DNA of 64,000 nt from JAMXLO01 sp963791495 (GTDB lineage Bacteria; Pseudomonadota; Alphaproteobacteria; Acetobacterales; Acetobacteraceae): assembly GCA_963791495.1 (NCBI GenBank), contig CAWBST010000020.1, positions 124,001 to 188,000 of the forward strand. Reading direction: 5' to 3'. Of the stretch, positions 54,169-63,391 are shown piece after piece. A program made the position numbers and the translations under genes. Under the pieces are notes generated by a model, which was given only the letters and a program-made list of their open reading frames with translations, was not told the origin of the DNA and did no database searches. Each line of letters begins with the position of its first letter. The first letter of the stretch is position 1.

Positions 54169-55898
54169 GCCTCGCCTGTTGCATCCGACCGGCAGGGCGA
54201 TTCATGCATCGCACTGCGGCCGGCGATAAGACCCTGCACCACCGCGCGAGCGAGGCCGTGCTGGCTGAACCCGCCGGCGGACTCACCGCCGCAATAAAGC
54301 CCGCGGATGACCTGACCCGCGCGATCGATGACCTGGCATTTGGCGTTGATGCGTAGCCCTGCGCGGGAGTCGTGCGGAGTCGGGGTCGCCCATGCGGCGT
54401 GGTATGGTGGTTCGGCGATTTTGTGAGCTGGGATAGGTTTCCCGAAATCGGCGTCGACGCCTGCGTGGACAAAGCTGTTGTAGCGGGCGACGGTGGCCTC
54501 GAGGATTGCCGGAGGCATGGCGATTCGTTGGTGCTTCATCACGATCTTGGACGCAAGTTCGGCGATCGTGTTGGCGGAAAAGAAAAATCCCTCCGCGCGA
54601 TCAACGTAAGGCGGTTCGGTGGTCCAGCCCTCGCGTTTGGCGGCCGCGGAGTCGAAGATGGCCCAGATCGGGCCGCCGCCGTTATGGCCATCGCCGATAC
54701 CGGCCAATGCGGCGTTCAGCCAGTTACGGGGGCTGTATACAATGTTCTTCGCATTCCGGTAATCGCCATAGCGGTAGTCCTTGATCTGCTCGTGGTTATT
54801 CGCTGTGAAGTTGCCGTCGGTTTCGTCGAAGAAGCGCTGTCCAAGCATGTTGACGGTGATGACGTTCTGCCAGTCGTTCACCTGCAGGCCTGTGGCGCGG
54901 GCCTTATGGAATACGGAACTGCCTGGCTGCCAGTAACAGCGGTAATTATACTGGTTGCCGATGGTGAAAGGTTTGGTCAGGTGCAGGCCAAACTCGCCAG
55001 TCTGGTTATAGAGACCCCACAGCGAGGCGCCAATGGCCATCGCGGCGATCTCACCGGACGCGTCCTGATCGGACCACGGCATGCCCGCGAGGCCGCAATA
55101 TTCCGCGGTCAGGCGTGGGTCGAACTGGCGGCGGAATTCAACGTTGCCGGTATGGCCACCAGTCGCAACGATCACCGCCTTGCGCGCCCGGATGCCCAGA
55201 ACGTTGCCTTTGTGCACAGCCTGAATTCCGGTGACGCGACCGGCGCCTGGGAATTCGCGGTGGATCGCAGTCATGCGGTGTTCCAGCAAGATCTCGACAC
55301 CCACCTTGCGAGCCGCGGCTTCCAGCGGGCGCATCAGACCATTGCCGGTCGATCGGGTTGCCGCAGTGGTGGCGGGCTCGGGTTTGCCCGTTTGCGCGAT
55401 GATCCAGTGCATCGGCACAGCGTGCATCTCTCGCGGGACAGAGTTGCCGACTGATGTGCCGCCAAAGGAATCCGGGGCTTTGTCGGCGAACACGACGCCA
55501 TGGGCCAGCAGCCAGTCATAGGCCGCGACATTTTCATCGGCAAAGGCGCGCACCAGCTCTCGATCATTATAGCGGTAGTCCGGAAACCCGTTGGGCTGCA
55601 CGACGGACCAGTCGGTGTTGTCCAGGAACACGAGGTCGGGGAAATCCTCGATCCCCGCAGCTTTCTGCGCCGATGTGCCGCCGCCGAGCGGGACGTTCCC
55701 GCCAGAGACGATGGCGTGGCCACCGATGTCAGGCTCAGCCTCGACCAGAATGACGGAGGCGCCGGCCTCGCGTGCAAAGATCGCTGCGGGCATGCCTGCG
55801 GCGCCTGAACCGATGACGACGATGTCGACCTCTCGGTGCCATGAGGCTGGCGATGGCACGGCCACGACCGAAACCGTGCCGGGGTGATTGCTCGTCAT
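54129..55898 (-). CDS. FAD-binding dehydrogenase (flavocytochrome c/KstD-like)
   Basis: A 589-aa fumarate-reductase/3-ketosteroid-dehydrogenase-type flavoprotein. FAD loop VVIGSGAAGMPAAIFAREAG at residue 27; VIVATGGHTGNVEFRRQFDP in the middle; C-terminal GLYCGGESAGGFSQHGLARA, closing the FAD domain. It oxidises or reduces a C-C bond of an unknown substrate. No signal peptide. GGAGGGG precedes the start. Confidence 0.9.
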   Translation of the reverse strand: MTSNHPGTVSVVAVPSPASWHREVDIVVIGSGAAGMPAAIFAREAGASVILVEAEPDIGGHAIVSGGNVPLGGGTSAQKAAGIEDFPDLVFLDNTDWSVVQPNGFPDYRYNDRELVRAFADENVAAYDWLLAHGVVFADKAPDSFGGTSVGNSVPREMHAVPMHWIIAQTGKPEPATTAATRSTGNGLMRPLEAAARKVGVEILLEHRMTAIHREFPGAGRVTGIQAVHKGNVLGIRARKAVIVATGGHTGNVEFRRQFDPRLTAEYCGLAGMPWSDQDASGEIAAMAIGASLWGLYNQTGEFGLHLTKPFTIGNQYNYRCYWQPGSSVFHKARATGLQVNDWQNVITVNMLGQRFFDETDGNFTANNHEQIKDYRYGDYRNAKNIVYSPRNWLNAALAGIGDGHNGGGPIWAIFDSAAAKREGWTTEPPYVDRAEGFFFSANTIAELASKIVMKHQRIAMPPAILEATVARYNSFVHAGVDADFGKPIPAHKIAEPPYHAAWATPTPHDSRAGLRINAKCQVIDRAGQVIRGLYCGGESAGGFSQHGLARAVVQGLIAGRSAMHESPCRSDATGEAQAGTVSLATSKL

Positions 55899-56110
55899 GA
55901 CGTGTCCCCTCCGGTGGTAGTTTGCCGAGTGGAATGGGTGTGGTCCACCTAGGCCTCGCTGGACGGCACATGAGAAGGCTAGATCGTGCTACGGGCAGCC
56001 TGTAGCGCGAGCCAGTAGTATGGCCCGCTGGCGTCGAGGTGGCGGTGGTCAGTATCTGACACTCGCTCGGGTGTCTCGCAGGGCTATCGGAAGATGAAGT
56101 GGGGCAACAT

Positions 56111-57223
56111 ATGCGAGCTTTGATCGTGGGAGGCGGCGTCATCGGCACGTCTGTTGCCTACCACCTCGCTGCGAGAGGCGCTGATGTCATTGTCATCGAG
56201 CGGAGCGCGATTGCCTGCGCCGCATCGGGCAAGTCGGGCGGGTTCTTGGCAATGGATTGGTGCGACGGGACCCCTCTTATGCATCTCGCCCGCCGGAGCT
56301 TCGAGTTGCATGCAGAACTGGCAGAGGGGCATGCCGGTGAATGGGGTTACCGACGGATGACCACCTATGGCGGTATCTCAGGCTGGCCGTCCGCCCCGGC
56401 GTCGCGTGGAGCAGGGCCCGGATGGCTTTCGCCGAACGTCTCGATCCACGGTCAGATCGGATCCATGGTCACCACAGCCCAGGTGCAACCTGCTGCATTC
56501 ACAATCGGGATGATGCGTGCAGCGGAAGTGCGGGGAGCCGAATTGCGGCTGGGCAACGTCACGGGGCTGCTGCGCCGAGGCGAAAAGGTGGTGGGCGTCG
56601 ATCTCGAGGGCGAAGCGCTCAAGGGCGATGTGGTCGTGATCGCAATGGGGCCTTGGTCAGTGCTCGCGGCGCAATGGCTTCCCCTTCCGCCCGTGTTCGG
56701 GTTGAAGGGACACAGCCTTGTCTTCGATACCGGAGCTGCGATTCCACCGGAGGCGCTGTTTCTCGAATACCAAGAAGCCACAGGTACGATCCTCTCGCCG
56801 GAGATTTTTCCCCGTGCCGACGGAACCACGTATGTGTGTGCAATCTCGAGCGACTCTCCCCTCCCGACTGATCCTGAATTCGTCGTTCCCGACGATGGTG
56901 CGATCGATAGGTTGAAAGTACTTTGCGCACGTATCTCACCGATGCTGGCGTCGTCCCGTGTTCGTTCGGGCCAAGCGTGCTTTCGCCCGGTAACGCAGGA
57001 CGGGCTCCCTCTGATCGGCGCCGTCCCGGACGCACCTGGCGCGTATGTAGCAACAGGCCATGGTGTTTGGGGTATTCTCAACGCGCCCGCGACAGGAGAA
57101 GCGGTGGCCGAGTTGATCCTCGACGGGGCAACCCGGGCGGTCGATCTATCGTCCTTCGATCCCGCACGCCTCGACGCCGTTGACCCAGGCCGTGTCACCG
57201 TCGCACGCAGGCCCCTTGGCTGA
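56111..57223 (+). CDS. FAD-dependent amino-acid/glycine-oxidase-like oxidoreductase (DAO family)
   Basis: A 370-aa D-amino-acid-oxidase-fold enzyme. FAD loop RALIVGGGVIGTSVAYHLAA at the N-terminus; GPWSVLAAQW in the middle; C-terminal FRPVTQDGLPLIGAVPDAPG and TGHGVWGILNAPATGEAVAE. It oxidises an amine or amino acid. ATG at 56111 follows GTGGGGCAACAT; an upstream in-frame GTG also exists. Residues 138-174 are duplicated as a DNA fragment at 61.8 kb. Confidence 0.9.
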   Translation: MRALIVGGGVIGTSVAYHLAARGADVIVIERSAIACAASGKSGGFLAMDWCDGTPLMHLARRSFELHAELAEGHAGEWGYRRMTTYGGISGWPSAPASRGAGPGWLSPNVSIHGQIGSMVTTAQVQPAAFTIGMMRAAEVRGAELRLGNVTGLLRRGEKVVGVDLEGEALKGDVVVIAMGPWSVLAAQWLPLPPVFGLKGHSLVFDTGAAIPPEALFLEYQEATGTILSPEIFPRADGTTYVCAISSDSPLPTDPEFVVPDDGAIDRLKVLCARISPMLASSRVRSGQACFRPVTQDGLPLIGAVPDAPGAYVATGHGVWGILNAPATGEAVAELILDGATRAVDLSSFDPARLDAVDPGRVTVARRPLG

Positions 57224-57364
57224 CGAAACAGTATGCCGACATCACGTCCTTCGACTGGATGGACCGAGAGCGGACCGTGCCGACCGGCCCGTTGAGCGGT
57301 ATAGGGCACGGATCGACCGACCGGACTTGATCGCCGGCGGCGCGAACACGAGGGAGGAAAGCCA

Positions 57365-58336
57365 ATGAAAGACTTCTCCGGCAGGATCGCCGTGGTGACC
57401 GGCGGCGGCTCTGGAATGGGCCGCGAGCTCGTCCGTCAACTGGTGGCCGAGGGCTGTGCCATCGCGATGTGCGATGTGTCCGCCCGCGGCATGGCGGAAA
57501 CCCAGCATTTGTGCGAGGCCGTCGGCCTGCCACAGGGACTGCGCGTCACATCGCACGTCGCCGACGTCTCCAATGAAGCCGACGTGCTGCGGTTCCGTGA
57601 CGAGGTTTCGGTCCAGCACGCGACCGATCGCATTCACCTGCTGTTCAACAACGCCGGTATCAGCGGGGGTGGAAGCATGATCGTCAACGAGCGCACGGAA
57701 TGGGAACGCACCTTCAACATCTGCTGGGGTGGCGTCTATCTGAACACGCGCGCCTTCCTGCCAATGCTGCGCGCCGCGGACCAGGCGCACATCGTCAACA
57801 CCAGCAGCATGAACGGTTTCTGGGCCTCGGTTGGACCCGACACGCCGCATACTGCCTATTCCGCGGCGAAGTTCGCGGTGAAGGGCTTCACCGAGGCGCT
57901 GATCGCCGATTTCCGGATGAACGCGCCGCACATCAAGGTATCAGTCGTCATGCCAGGACATATCGGCACGGGTATTCGCGACAACTCGCTCAAGGTGCAG
58001 ACCCATACCGATGCGGACGGGCTGAACGCCGCGCAGATCGCGCAGATCCGCGCTCGGCTCACCTCGATGGGCCGGGACGCGGCGAAATATTCCGACGCCG
58101 ACATCGAACGCATGCACGCCGAGCGCGCTCGTCGCTTCGTCGCCGACGCGCCGACCAGCGCGGCCGAGGCGGCGAAGATTATCCTGGACGGTGTCAGGGC
58201 CGACCGGCTCCGCATCCTGGTCGGGCCTGACGCGCACATCATCGACCGCATGGTGCGCCAGGACCCCGACCACGCCTATGAACCGGAGTTCTACGAACGT
58301 TTCGCCACAGAGGCAGGCTGGCATCCCGGCCGCTGA
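57365..58336 (+). CDS. Short-chain dehydrogenase/reductase
   Basis: A 323-aa SDR. Cofactor motif AVVTGGGSGMGRELVRQL, NNAG in LLFNNAGISGGG, catalytic Ser in VNTSSMNGFW and YxxxK in TAYSAAKFAVKGF. Longer than minimal SDRs (250) with an extended helical C-terminus. NAD(P)-dependent oxidation or reduction of an alcohol/ketone. GGGAGGAAAGCC precedes the ATG. A REP-like repeat lies after its stop. Confidence 0.92.
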   Translation: MKDFSGRIAVVTGGGSGMGRELVRQLVAEGCAIAMCDVSARGMAETQHLCEAVGLPQGLRVTSHVADVSNEADVLRFRDEVSVQHATDRIHLLFNNAGISGGGSMIVNERTEWERTFNICWGGVYLNTRAFLPMLRAADQAHIVNTSSMNGFWASVGPDTPHTAYSAAKFAVKGFTEALIADFRMNAPHIKVSVVMPGHIGTGIRDNSLKVQTHTDADGLNAAQIAQIRARLTSMGRDAAKYSDADIERMHAERARRFVADAPTSAAEAAKIILDGVRADRLRILVGPDAHIIDRMVRQDPDHAYEPEFYERFATEAGWHPGR

Positions 58337-58534
58337 CTGCGGAGCCACGGATTGGAACAATCGGAGGAAGCCGGCTATCCGCGGAAGCGGTACTCAAACG
58401 CGGTCAGCGCGCACCGGGTGAACCAGTTGCAGCCCCGCCACTCACGCGAGAATGCTGCGATCGAAGCCTGAGACCAAACATCTTAGGACCCGTTGGACAA
58501 TGAGTGCTACAACTCGCGGCCGGCGTTGTACTAT

Positions 58535-58624
58535 CGTCATGGCCGGCGCAGGCCGGCCATCCATGTCTTTCCTTTGATGCCAACAGCAAAGTCGTGGATG
58601 GCGGGGCCAAGCCCCGCCATGACG
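58535..58624. repeat. REP-like palindrome (CGTCATGGCC type)
   Basis: A 90-bp element with mirror ends CGTCATGGC/GCCATGACG and two inner hairpins (GGCCGGCGCAGGCCGGCC and GGCGGGGCCAAGCCCCGCC) flanking an A/T-richer centre. It lies between the convergent SDR and BNR-repeat genes and could end transcription from both sides. Confidence 0.75.
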
Positions 58625-58673
58625 ATCAGGCAACACCGCGCACGCCTCGATTTACTTATTACGCAGCAAGCCC

Positions 58674-59642
58674 TTAGTTCGGCAGCCAGACCGCGGCCCT
58701 GATCTCGCCGAATTCACGCGGGATCTTGCGCCACGACGCGCCGGCATCGTCGGTGACGTAAACCTCGCCGAACAGGCTGAACGCGATAATGCGGTCGGCG
58801 TTAGCGGGGTGCGTGGCAAGGCCCCACACAGTGGCATTGGGCTGGGTGGGAAGCGGCAGGACCTCCCAACTCTCGCCGGAGTTTGTGGTGCGGAGCACGT
58901 GCCCCCTTTCGCCCGTCGTAGTCTCCCCGCATCCGGCGAACAGCACGCCGGGATCGTCGGCCTTGACCGCCATGCCGCGAGCATAAGGCAGCGGCCATTT
59001 CTCCTTGATGCCCAGGGGCTGCCAGGTGTCGCCCAGATCATGGCTGACGAACATTTCGCGCGCCGTGCTGGCGTAGAGGCGCCTCGGCTGCGTCGGCGCG
59101 ATCGCCACGGCATGAATGTCCGGATCATACAGACCCGTCTCAAGGTGCGTCCAACTGTCCCCGCCGTCCAGGCTGCGGAACACGCCGTCGATCTCCACTC
59201 CGGCCCAGACGATACGATGATCGTCGGTGTCAACGATGATGCTGGTGACGAAGGGTATGCCGATCGAGCATTCGCGGGCGATGTCTATCGCTAACTTCTC
59301 CCAGTGCCGTCCGCCGTCTCGCGAGCGATAGACCCCGGCCGGTCGTGTGCCGGCAAAGAGAACATCGGGCTCGACCGGATCGATGGTCAGCGACCAGATC
59401 GTCGGCAGGGTGCCATCGGTGCCGATCCGCTCCCATCGCCGCCCGCCATCGTGGCTCACGAACAAGCCGGTATCGCCACCAGCGAAGACCGTTTGTGCCT
59501 GTGTCGGGTGGGCGGCCAACGCCTGTATGCGGCTATTGAGCGGGAATGGAGCGCGATGCCGTACCCATGACCTGCCGGCATCCGGGCTGTGCCATACGCC
59601 CCAGCCGGCCGTTCCAAGACATATGCTGTAATCCGTCGCCAT
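58674..59642 (-). CDS. BNR/Asp-box repeat beta-propeller protein
   Basis: A 322-aa beta-propeller with sialidase-like Asp-box repeats. Repeats include SPDAGRSW, SHDGGRRW, SRDGGRHW, SLDGGDSW, SHDLGDTW, TTNSGESW and TDDAGASW, one per roughly 45 residues. No signal peptide, so cytoplasmic or exported in another way. Propellers of this type bind or hydrolyse glycans or stabilise complexes; the role here is unknown. It lies 33 bases downstream of the phytanoyl-CoA dioxygenase gene and shares its operon. Confidence 0.9.
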   Translation of the reverse strand: MATDYSICLGTAGWGVWHSPDAGRSWVRHRAPFPLNSRIQALAAHPTQAQTVFAGGDTGLFVSHDGGRRWERIGTDGTLPTIWSLTIDPVEPDVLFAGTRPAGVYRSRDGGRHWEKLAIDIARECSIGIPFVTSIIVDTDDHRIVWAGVEIDGVFRSLDGGDSWTHLETGLYDPDIHAVAIAPTQPRRLYASTAREMFVSHDLGDTWQPLGIKEKWPLPYARGMAVKADDPGVLFAGCGETTTGERGHVLRTTNSGESWEVLPLPTQPNATVWGLATHPANADRIIAFSLFGEVYVTDDAGASWRKIPREFGEIRAAVWLPN

Positions 59643-59675
59643 ACGCCGCCTCCCTTTGACCCTTGTTCGCGGTCG

Positions 59676-60695
59676 TCAGCCTGCGTCCAGCTGTGCCAAG
59701 AGTTTCACTGCGCGCTCCCGCTTCTCGGGCAGCGGATCGCGCTGGATGATTCGCAGGATCGCGTCCCTCGCCCCGAGATCGCCGGCTTCAGCCATCTCAA
59801 ACGCCATTGCGTCACGTCGCTCGTAGTGTGACCGATCCAGCGGCACGATCTTGATCGGCAGGTCCTTCCAGTAATACTGGCCCTCACGGCTCGACCAACC
59901 GGCGTAGACCTCGTCCCAAGAGCCGCAGCCGGCGTATGGCATCAGGTTCACATCCGCCATCGGCTCGCTGAGCTTCTGATACCGTGCATCGAACGACATC
60001 CGGATCGACCGGGTCCGGTTCGGCAGCGCCTTGTGAACCGTCACATCCTGGAAGATCAGAGCATCGCCCGCCGCGAAGTCGCCGGTGACCCAGGTACCCG
60101 GGATCGGCACGGCGATATCCATGCCTCCCGCACCCGAGCCGACCTTCGTCGGCAGAATGCCAGTGCTGTGGGACCCCGCCGCGACTGCCAGAGTGCCCAT
60201 CTCGCGTGGGCAGTCTCCCAAAGGCATCCACATCGCGTAGCTGGTCGCGCCGCCGATGTGGACGCGATCCTGATGAATGCCGGTAGTGAAGTCGAAACCA
60301 TCTGACTGAGGAAAAATGTTCCGCTGGACAAACATAGGATGCGCCAGGGCGCGCTCACCGAAAATCCGATCAAACAGCGTGATCACCAGAGGATCGATAC
60401 GCAGACGATGCAACGCCTCGTCCGACCAGAGGCCGCGAAACACGGACATATAGCGTGGCTCAGGGTCCTTGCAGGCGGCGGCGGAATTGGCGACACCGAC
60501 GGCGATGGGCGAGGCCGGAGCCAGCCACCCGCCCTCCGCCGCCTTGTTCAGAAGCCGGGCACGCACATCAAGGATCGCCTCTCGTGGCAACAGGCCGCGC
60601 AGGAACAGATAACCGTCCTCAGCCAGCCGGGCCCGCAGGGTTTCCCCGTCTTCCAGGTGTTCGGTCGAATCCCTGAAGCGTTCGTAATGAAACAT
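59676..60695 (-). CDS. Phytanoyl-CoA dioxygenase family protein
   Basis: Fe(II)/2-oxoglutarate oxygenase, 339 aa. HxD is in TTGIHQDRVHIGGATSYAMW, distal His and Arg in FQDVTVHKALPNRTRSIRMS. PhyH-type enzymes hydroxylate acyl-CoAs or many secondary metabolites. Start set at MFHYERFRD after GAGAGGGAAATC. Middle gene of a minus-strand trio with the esterase upstream and the propeller protein downstream. Confidence 0.9.
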   Translation of the reverse strand: MFHYERFRDSTEHLEDGETLRARLAEDGYLFLRGLLPREAILDVRARLLNKAAEGGWLAPASPIAVGVANSAAACKDPEPRYMSVFRGLWSDEALHRLRIDPLVITLFDRIFGERALAHPMFVQRNIFPQSDGFDFTTGIHQDRVHIGGATSYAMWMPLGDCPREMGTLAVAAGSHSTGILPTKVGSGAGGMDIAVPIPGTWVTGDFAAGDALIFQDVTVHKALPNRTRSIRMSFDARYQKLSEPMADVNLMPYAGCGSWDEVYAGWSSREGQYYWKDLPIKIVPLDRSHYERRDAMAFEMAEAGDLGARDAILRIIQRDPLPEKRERAVKLLAQLDAG

Positions 60696-60738
60696 GATTT
60701 CCCTCTCGCCCGCGCCCGTCCGCGCACAATGCACTGTG

Positions 60739-61692
60739 CTATCCATGCAGGAAGCGTCGCAGCGCTTCGCGATTGTCGCGTTCGGCCTGCTTGGTCACGC
60801 GGGCATTCGTTGCCTGATAGAAGCCGTGATACGCCCGCGGGTACATGTGAAACTCGACCGGCACCCCGGCACGGCTCAAGCGATCCGCATAGGTCATGTT
60901 TTCTTCGAGGAAGAGATCAAGGCCGCCCACCGAAATGTAGGTTGGAGGCAAGCCCGACAAATCCGCTGCCCGTGAGGCCGCCGCGTAAGGCGAGATATCG
61001 GCCGAGCCCGGCTCCCTGCCAAGCAGCGAACGCCAGCCGAAATAGTTGTGCTGTTGCGTCCAGACGAATTCGCCGACGTGAGGATGCAGGTCCTTGCGCA
61101 CGGCCGTACGGTCGTCAATCATCGGGTAGATCAGGTGTTGAAAGGCGAATTTCGGCCCCTGATGATCGCGGGCGTAGAGCACGGCGGCCGCAGCGAAACC
61201 GCCACCACCGCTTTCACCCTTGATACCTATGCGAGCGGGATCAAGCCCGAGCTGGCCGGCATGCTCGTGCAGCCAGGCGAACACCGAATAGATGTCCTCC
61301 AGCGGCGCCGGATGCGGTGCCTCTGGTGCGAGGCGATAATCGACCGAATAGATCGCGCATCTCAAATCCGACGCGAGCAGCCTATTCTCCACGTCCTTCA
61401 TCTCGGGCGCGCCCGCCACGAAGCCGCCGCCATGAATGTGCACGATGGTGGGCAGTGGGTTGTCGGACTTGCCCGGGCGATAGGTCAGAACCCGGATCGG
61501 CATTGCGCCAAATGCGCTCTCCACACGGATTTCGTCGGCAGTGATATCAGGCAGATCCGGTTTCGGGACGGCGCCGATGACCTTAAGCAAGTTGGCGCGG
61601 CGTTGCGTCAGAGAATTGGCGGTCAGCGGCGCCACTGGCCACAGCGCGAGCGCATCGCGCAATTCGGGGTCGACAAGTTCAATGGTGCTCAT
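60739..61692 (-). CDS. Alpha/beta hydrolase of the HSL esterase family
   Basis: A 317-aa carboxylesterase. Oxyanion motif IVHIHGGGFVAGAPEM, nucleophile Ser in IKGESGGGGFAAAAV, and His in MYPRAYHGFYQATNARV. It hydrolyses an ester or lactone. Start at MSTIELVDPEL, with an alternative in-frame ATG 24 bases upstream. Leads the minus-strand operon with phytanoyl-CoA dioxygenase and the propeller protein. Confidence 0.9.
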   Translation of the reverse strand: MSTIELVDPELRDALALWPVAPLTANSLTQRRANLLKVIGAVPKPDLPDITADEIRVESAFGAMPIRVLTYRPGKSDNPLPTIVHIHGGGFVAGAPEMKDVENRLLASDLRCAIYSVDYRLAPEAPHPAPLEDIYSVFAWLHEHAGQLGLDPARIGIKGESGGGGFAAAAVLYARDHQGPKFAFQHLIYPMIDDRTAVRKDLHPHVGEFVWTQQHNYFGWRSLLGREPGSADISPYAAASRAADLSGLPPTYISVGGLDLFLEENMTYADRLSRAGVPVEFHMYPRAYHGFYQATNARVTKQAERDNREALRRFLHG

Positions 61693-61792
61693 GGATATCA
61701 GCTGCGTCCGTTCCATGCCTGGTCCAACGATAAGGCTGCGACTGGCTTCGCGACAAGCCTGCATTAAACAGCATTCTTTCGACAGCAGTCGA

Positions 61793-61908
61793 TGCGTGCA
61801 GCGGAAGCGTGGGGAGCCGAATTGCGGCTGGGCAACGTCACGGGGCTACTGCGCCGTGGTGCAGACGTGGTGGGCGTCGATCTCGACGGCGAAGCGCTCG
61901 ATGGGCGA
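61793..61908 (+). repeat. Duplicated internal fragment of the DAO-family gene
   Basis: About 115 bases are nearly identical to positions 56513-56628 inside the FAD oxidoreductase: both carry ATGCGTGCAGCGGAAG, then GCCGAATTGCGGCTGGGCAA and TGGTGGGCGTCGATCTCGA. Only scattered differences are seen, plus a small change near the right end. It is not in a gene. Confidence 0.82.
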
Positions 61909-62060
61909 TGCGCGAAGAAAAGCCTTTCGTCTGATTTCCCTCGGAGTCCGAGTTGAGATTTATCGTGCACAAGAACCGGTCTCCTTGACCGGGGCTAAAG
62001 AAGGTCCGCAATCTTCAACGTACGTAGGAGTGCGAATACTGAAGTGCTTTGGAGGTAGGA

Positions 62061-63048
62061 ATGGCCAACCAATCACCTGGCAGAAATGGGCTCATCGACC
62101 GGCGTACCGTGCTGCAAGTCGGGGCGGGGCTGGCTACCGCAGGGCCGGCGCTACTACGCGGAACGCATGCCAAAGCGCAGCAGCGACCCCAAGGGGCTTC
62201 CCACATGACGATCATTGATTCCCAGGTCCATGCCTATGCGGCGAACACGCCAGAACGACCCTGGCACAGCGTGCCAAACTGGCCCGCGCACGTTACCGGC
62301 GACGAGATGGTGGCGGCGATGGACAAACTTGGCGTCGACGGCGCGATCTACATCTCGCCCTTTTCGATGTACCAATATGATGCCAGCTATGCGGTGGACG
62401 TGCGGCGCGCTCACCCAGACCGGTTCGCGCTGGTGAAGGTGGTCAACCCCGACGATCCGGCGGTCGCCGACGTTATCGCCGAGTGGAAGAAGACGCCCGG
62501 TACGGTCGGCATCCGCATCGGCCTGACCCGGGAGGGGAAACGCACGCCAGACGATCCAGGATTTCGACCGGATCCTGCGCGCGGCAGTTCAGCACGATTT
62601 TCCGGTCAACGTTCTTTTTTGGGGCAACCTCGACGCGGGCACGGAACTAATCGACCGTCATCCCGATACGCGCTTCATCATCGACCATATGGGCATCCTA
62701 CAACCGAGCGTGCCGCCGGCGCCCCCGCAGCCTTGGGCGGACCTTCCGAAAGTGCTTGAACTCGCCAAGCGCAAGAATGCGGTGATCAAGATCACCGGCG
62801 CCTGCACGCTGTCGAAGGAGCCGTATCCGTTCCCGGACATCTGGGACCCGCTTACCCGGATATTCGACGCCTGGGGTTTCGATCGCTGCCTGTGGGGCAC
62901 CGACTGGACCCGTGCGTTCGCCGTCGTGAACTACGAGCAAGCGGTCGAGCCTTTCCTGAAGACTGACCACCTGAACACCAGCGAGCGGGCCATGCTGATG
63001 GGTGGTGCCACCGCCAAAGCGTATGGTTGGTCGCCGAAGAAAGTTTAG
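62061..63048 (+). pseudogene. Tat-signal amidohydrolase, frameshifted
   Basis: Amidohydrolase-2-type protein with a twin-arginine-like start (LIDRRTVLQVGAGLATAGPA). First frame: IIDSQVHAYAANTPERPWHS, LGVDGAIYISPFSMYQYDAS, to HPDRFALVKVVNPDDP. Second frame: DRILRAAVQHDFPVNVLFWG, TRFIIDHMGILQPSVPPAPP and RCLWGTDWTRAFAVVNYEQA. The shift lies between about 62545 and 62570. GGAGGTAGGA precedes the ATG well. Restoring the frame gives about 330 residues. Confidence 0.8.
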
Positions 63049-63391
63049 CGCCATATCCGGCTTCGGGTCGTTGCAGTGATCAGTGCGACGGGGTTGAGTG
63101 ACCGCTTTGCACGAAAGCTGTTCCGTCATCAGCCGCGCCGAAAAAGCGACGGTTGCGGGTTATGCGCAGGCCCCCGGACCTGACAACAATGGTGAAGGGT
63201 TCCGGACGCCGGCGGCGAGTGAACGACGCGCTGTGAGGGGCCCGGCGTCCGGAACCCTTCACCATCTCGCACATCCCGACACCATTCCGACACAGCCTCT
63301 GTTGATTTACCCCGACCCACGATGCGGCAATGGAGCCACAACGCGAAATAGCGCATCCTCCCGCCGATCAACGGTGAAGCGGGGAAAGAAG
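63049..63391. other. Intergenic region containing a long inverted repeat
   Basis: About 340 bases between the amidohydrolase pseudogene and the last SDR. Besides the perfect inverted repeat described separately I see no gene. Confidence 0.5.
63189..63265. repeat. Perfect 24-bp inverted repeat with 29-base loop
   Basis: The arm begins ATGGTGAAGGGTTCCGGACG and continues CCGG; its exact reverse complement lies at 63242-63265. Perfect pairing over 24 bp with no T-run after it, so it is more like a mobile or REP-type element than an intrinsic terminator. Confidence 0.85.
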
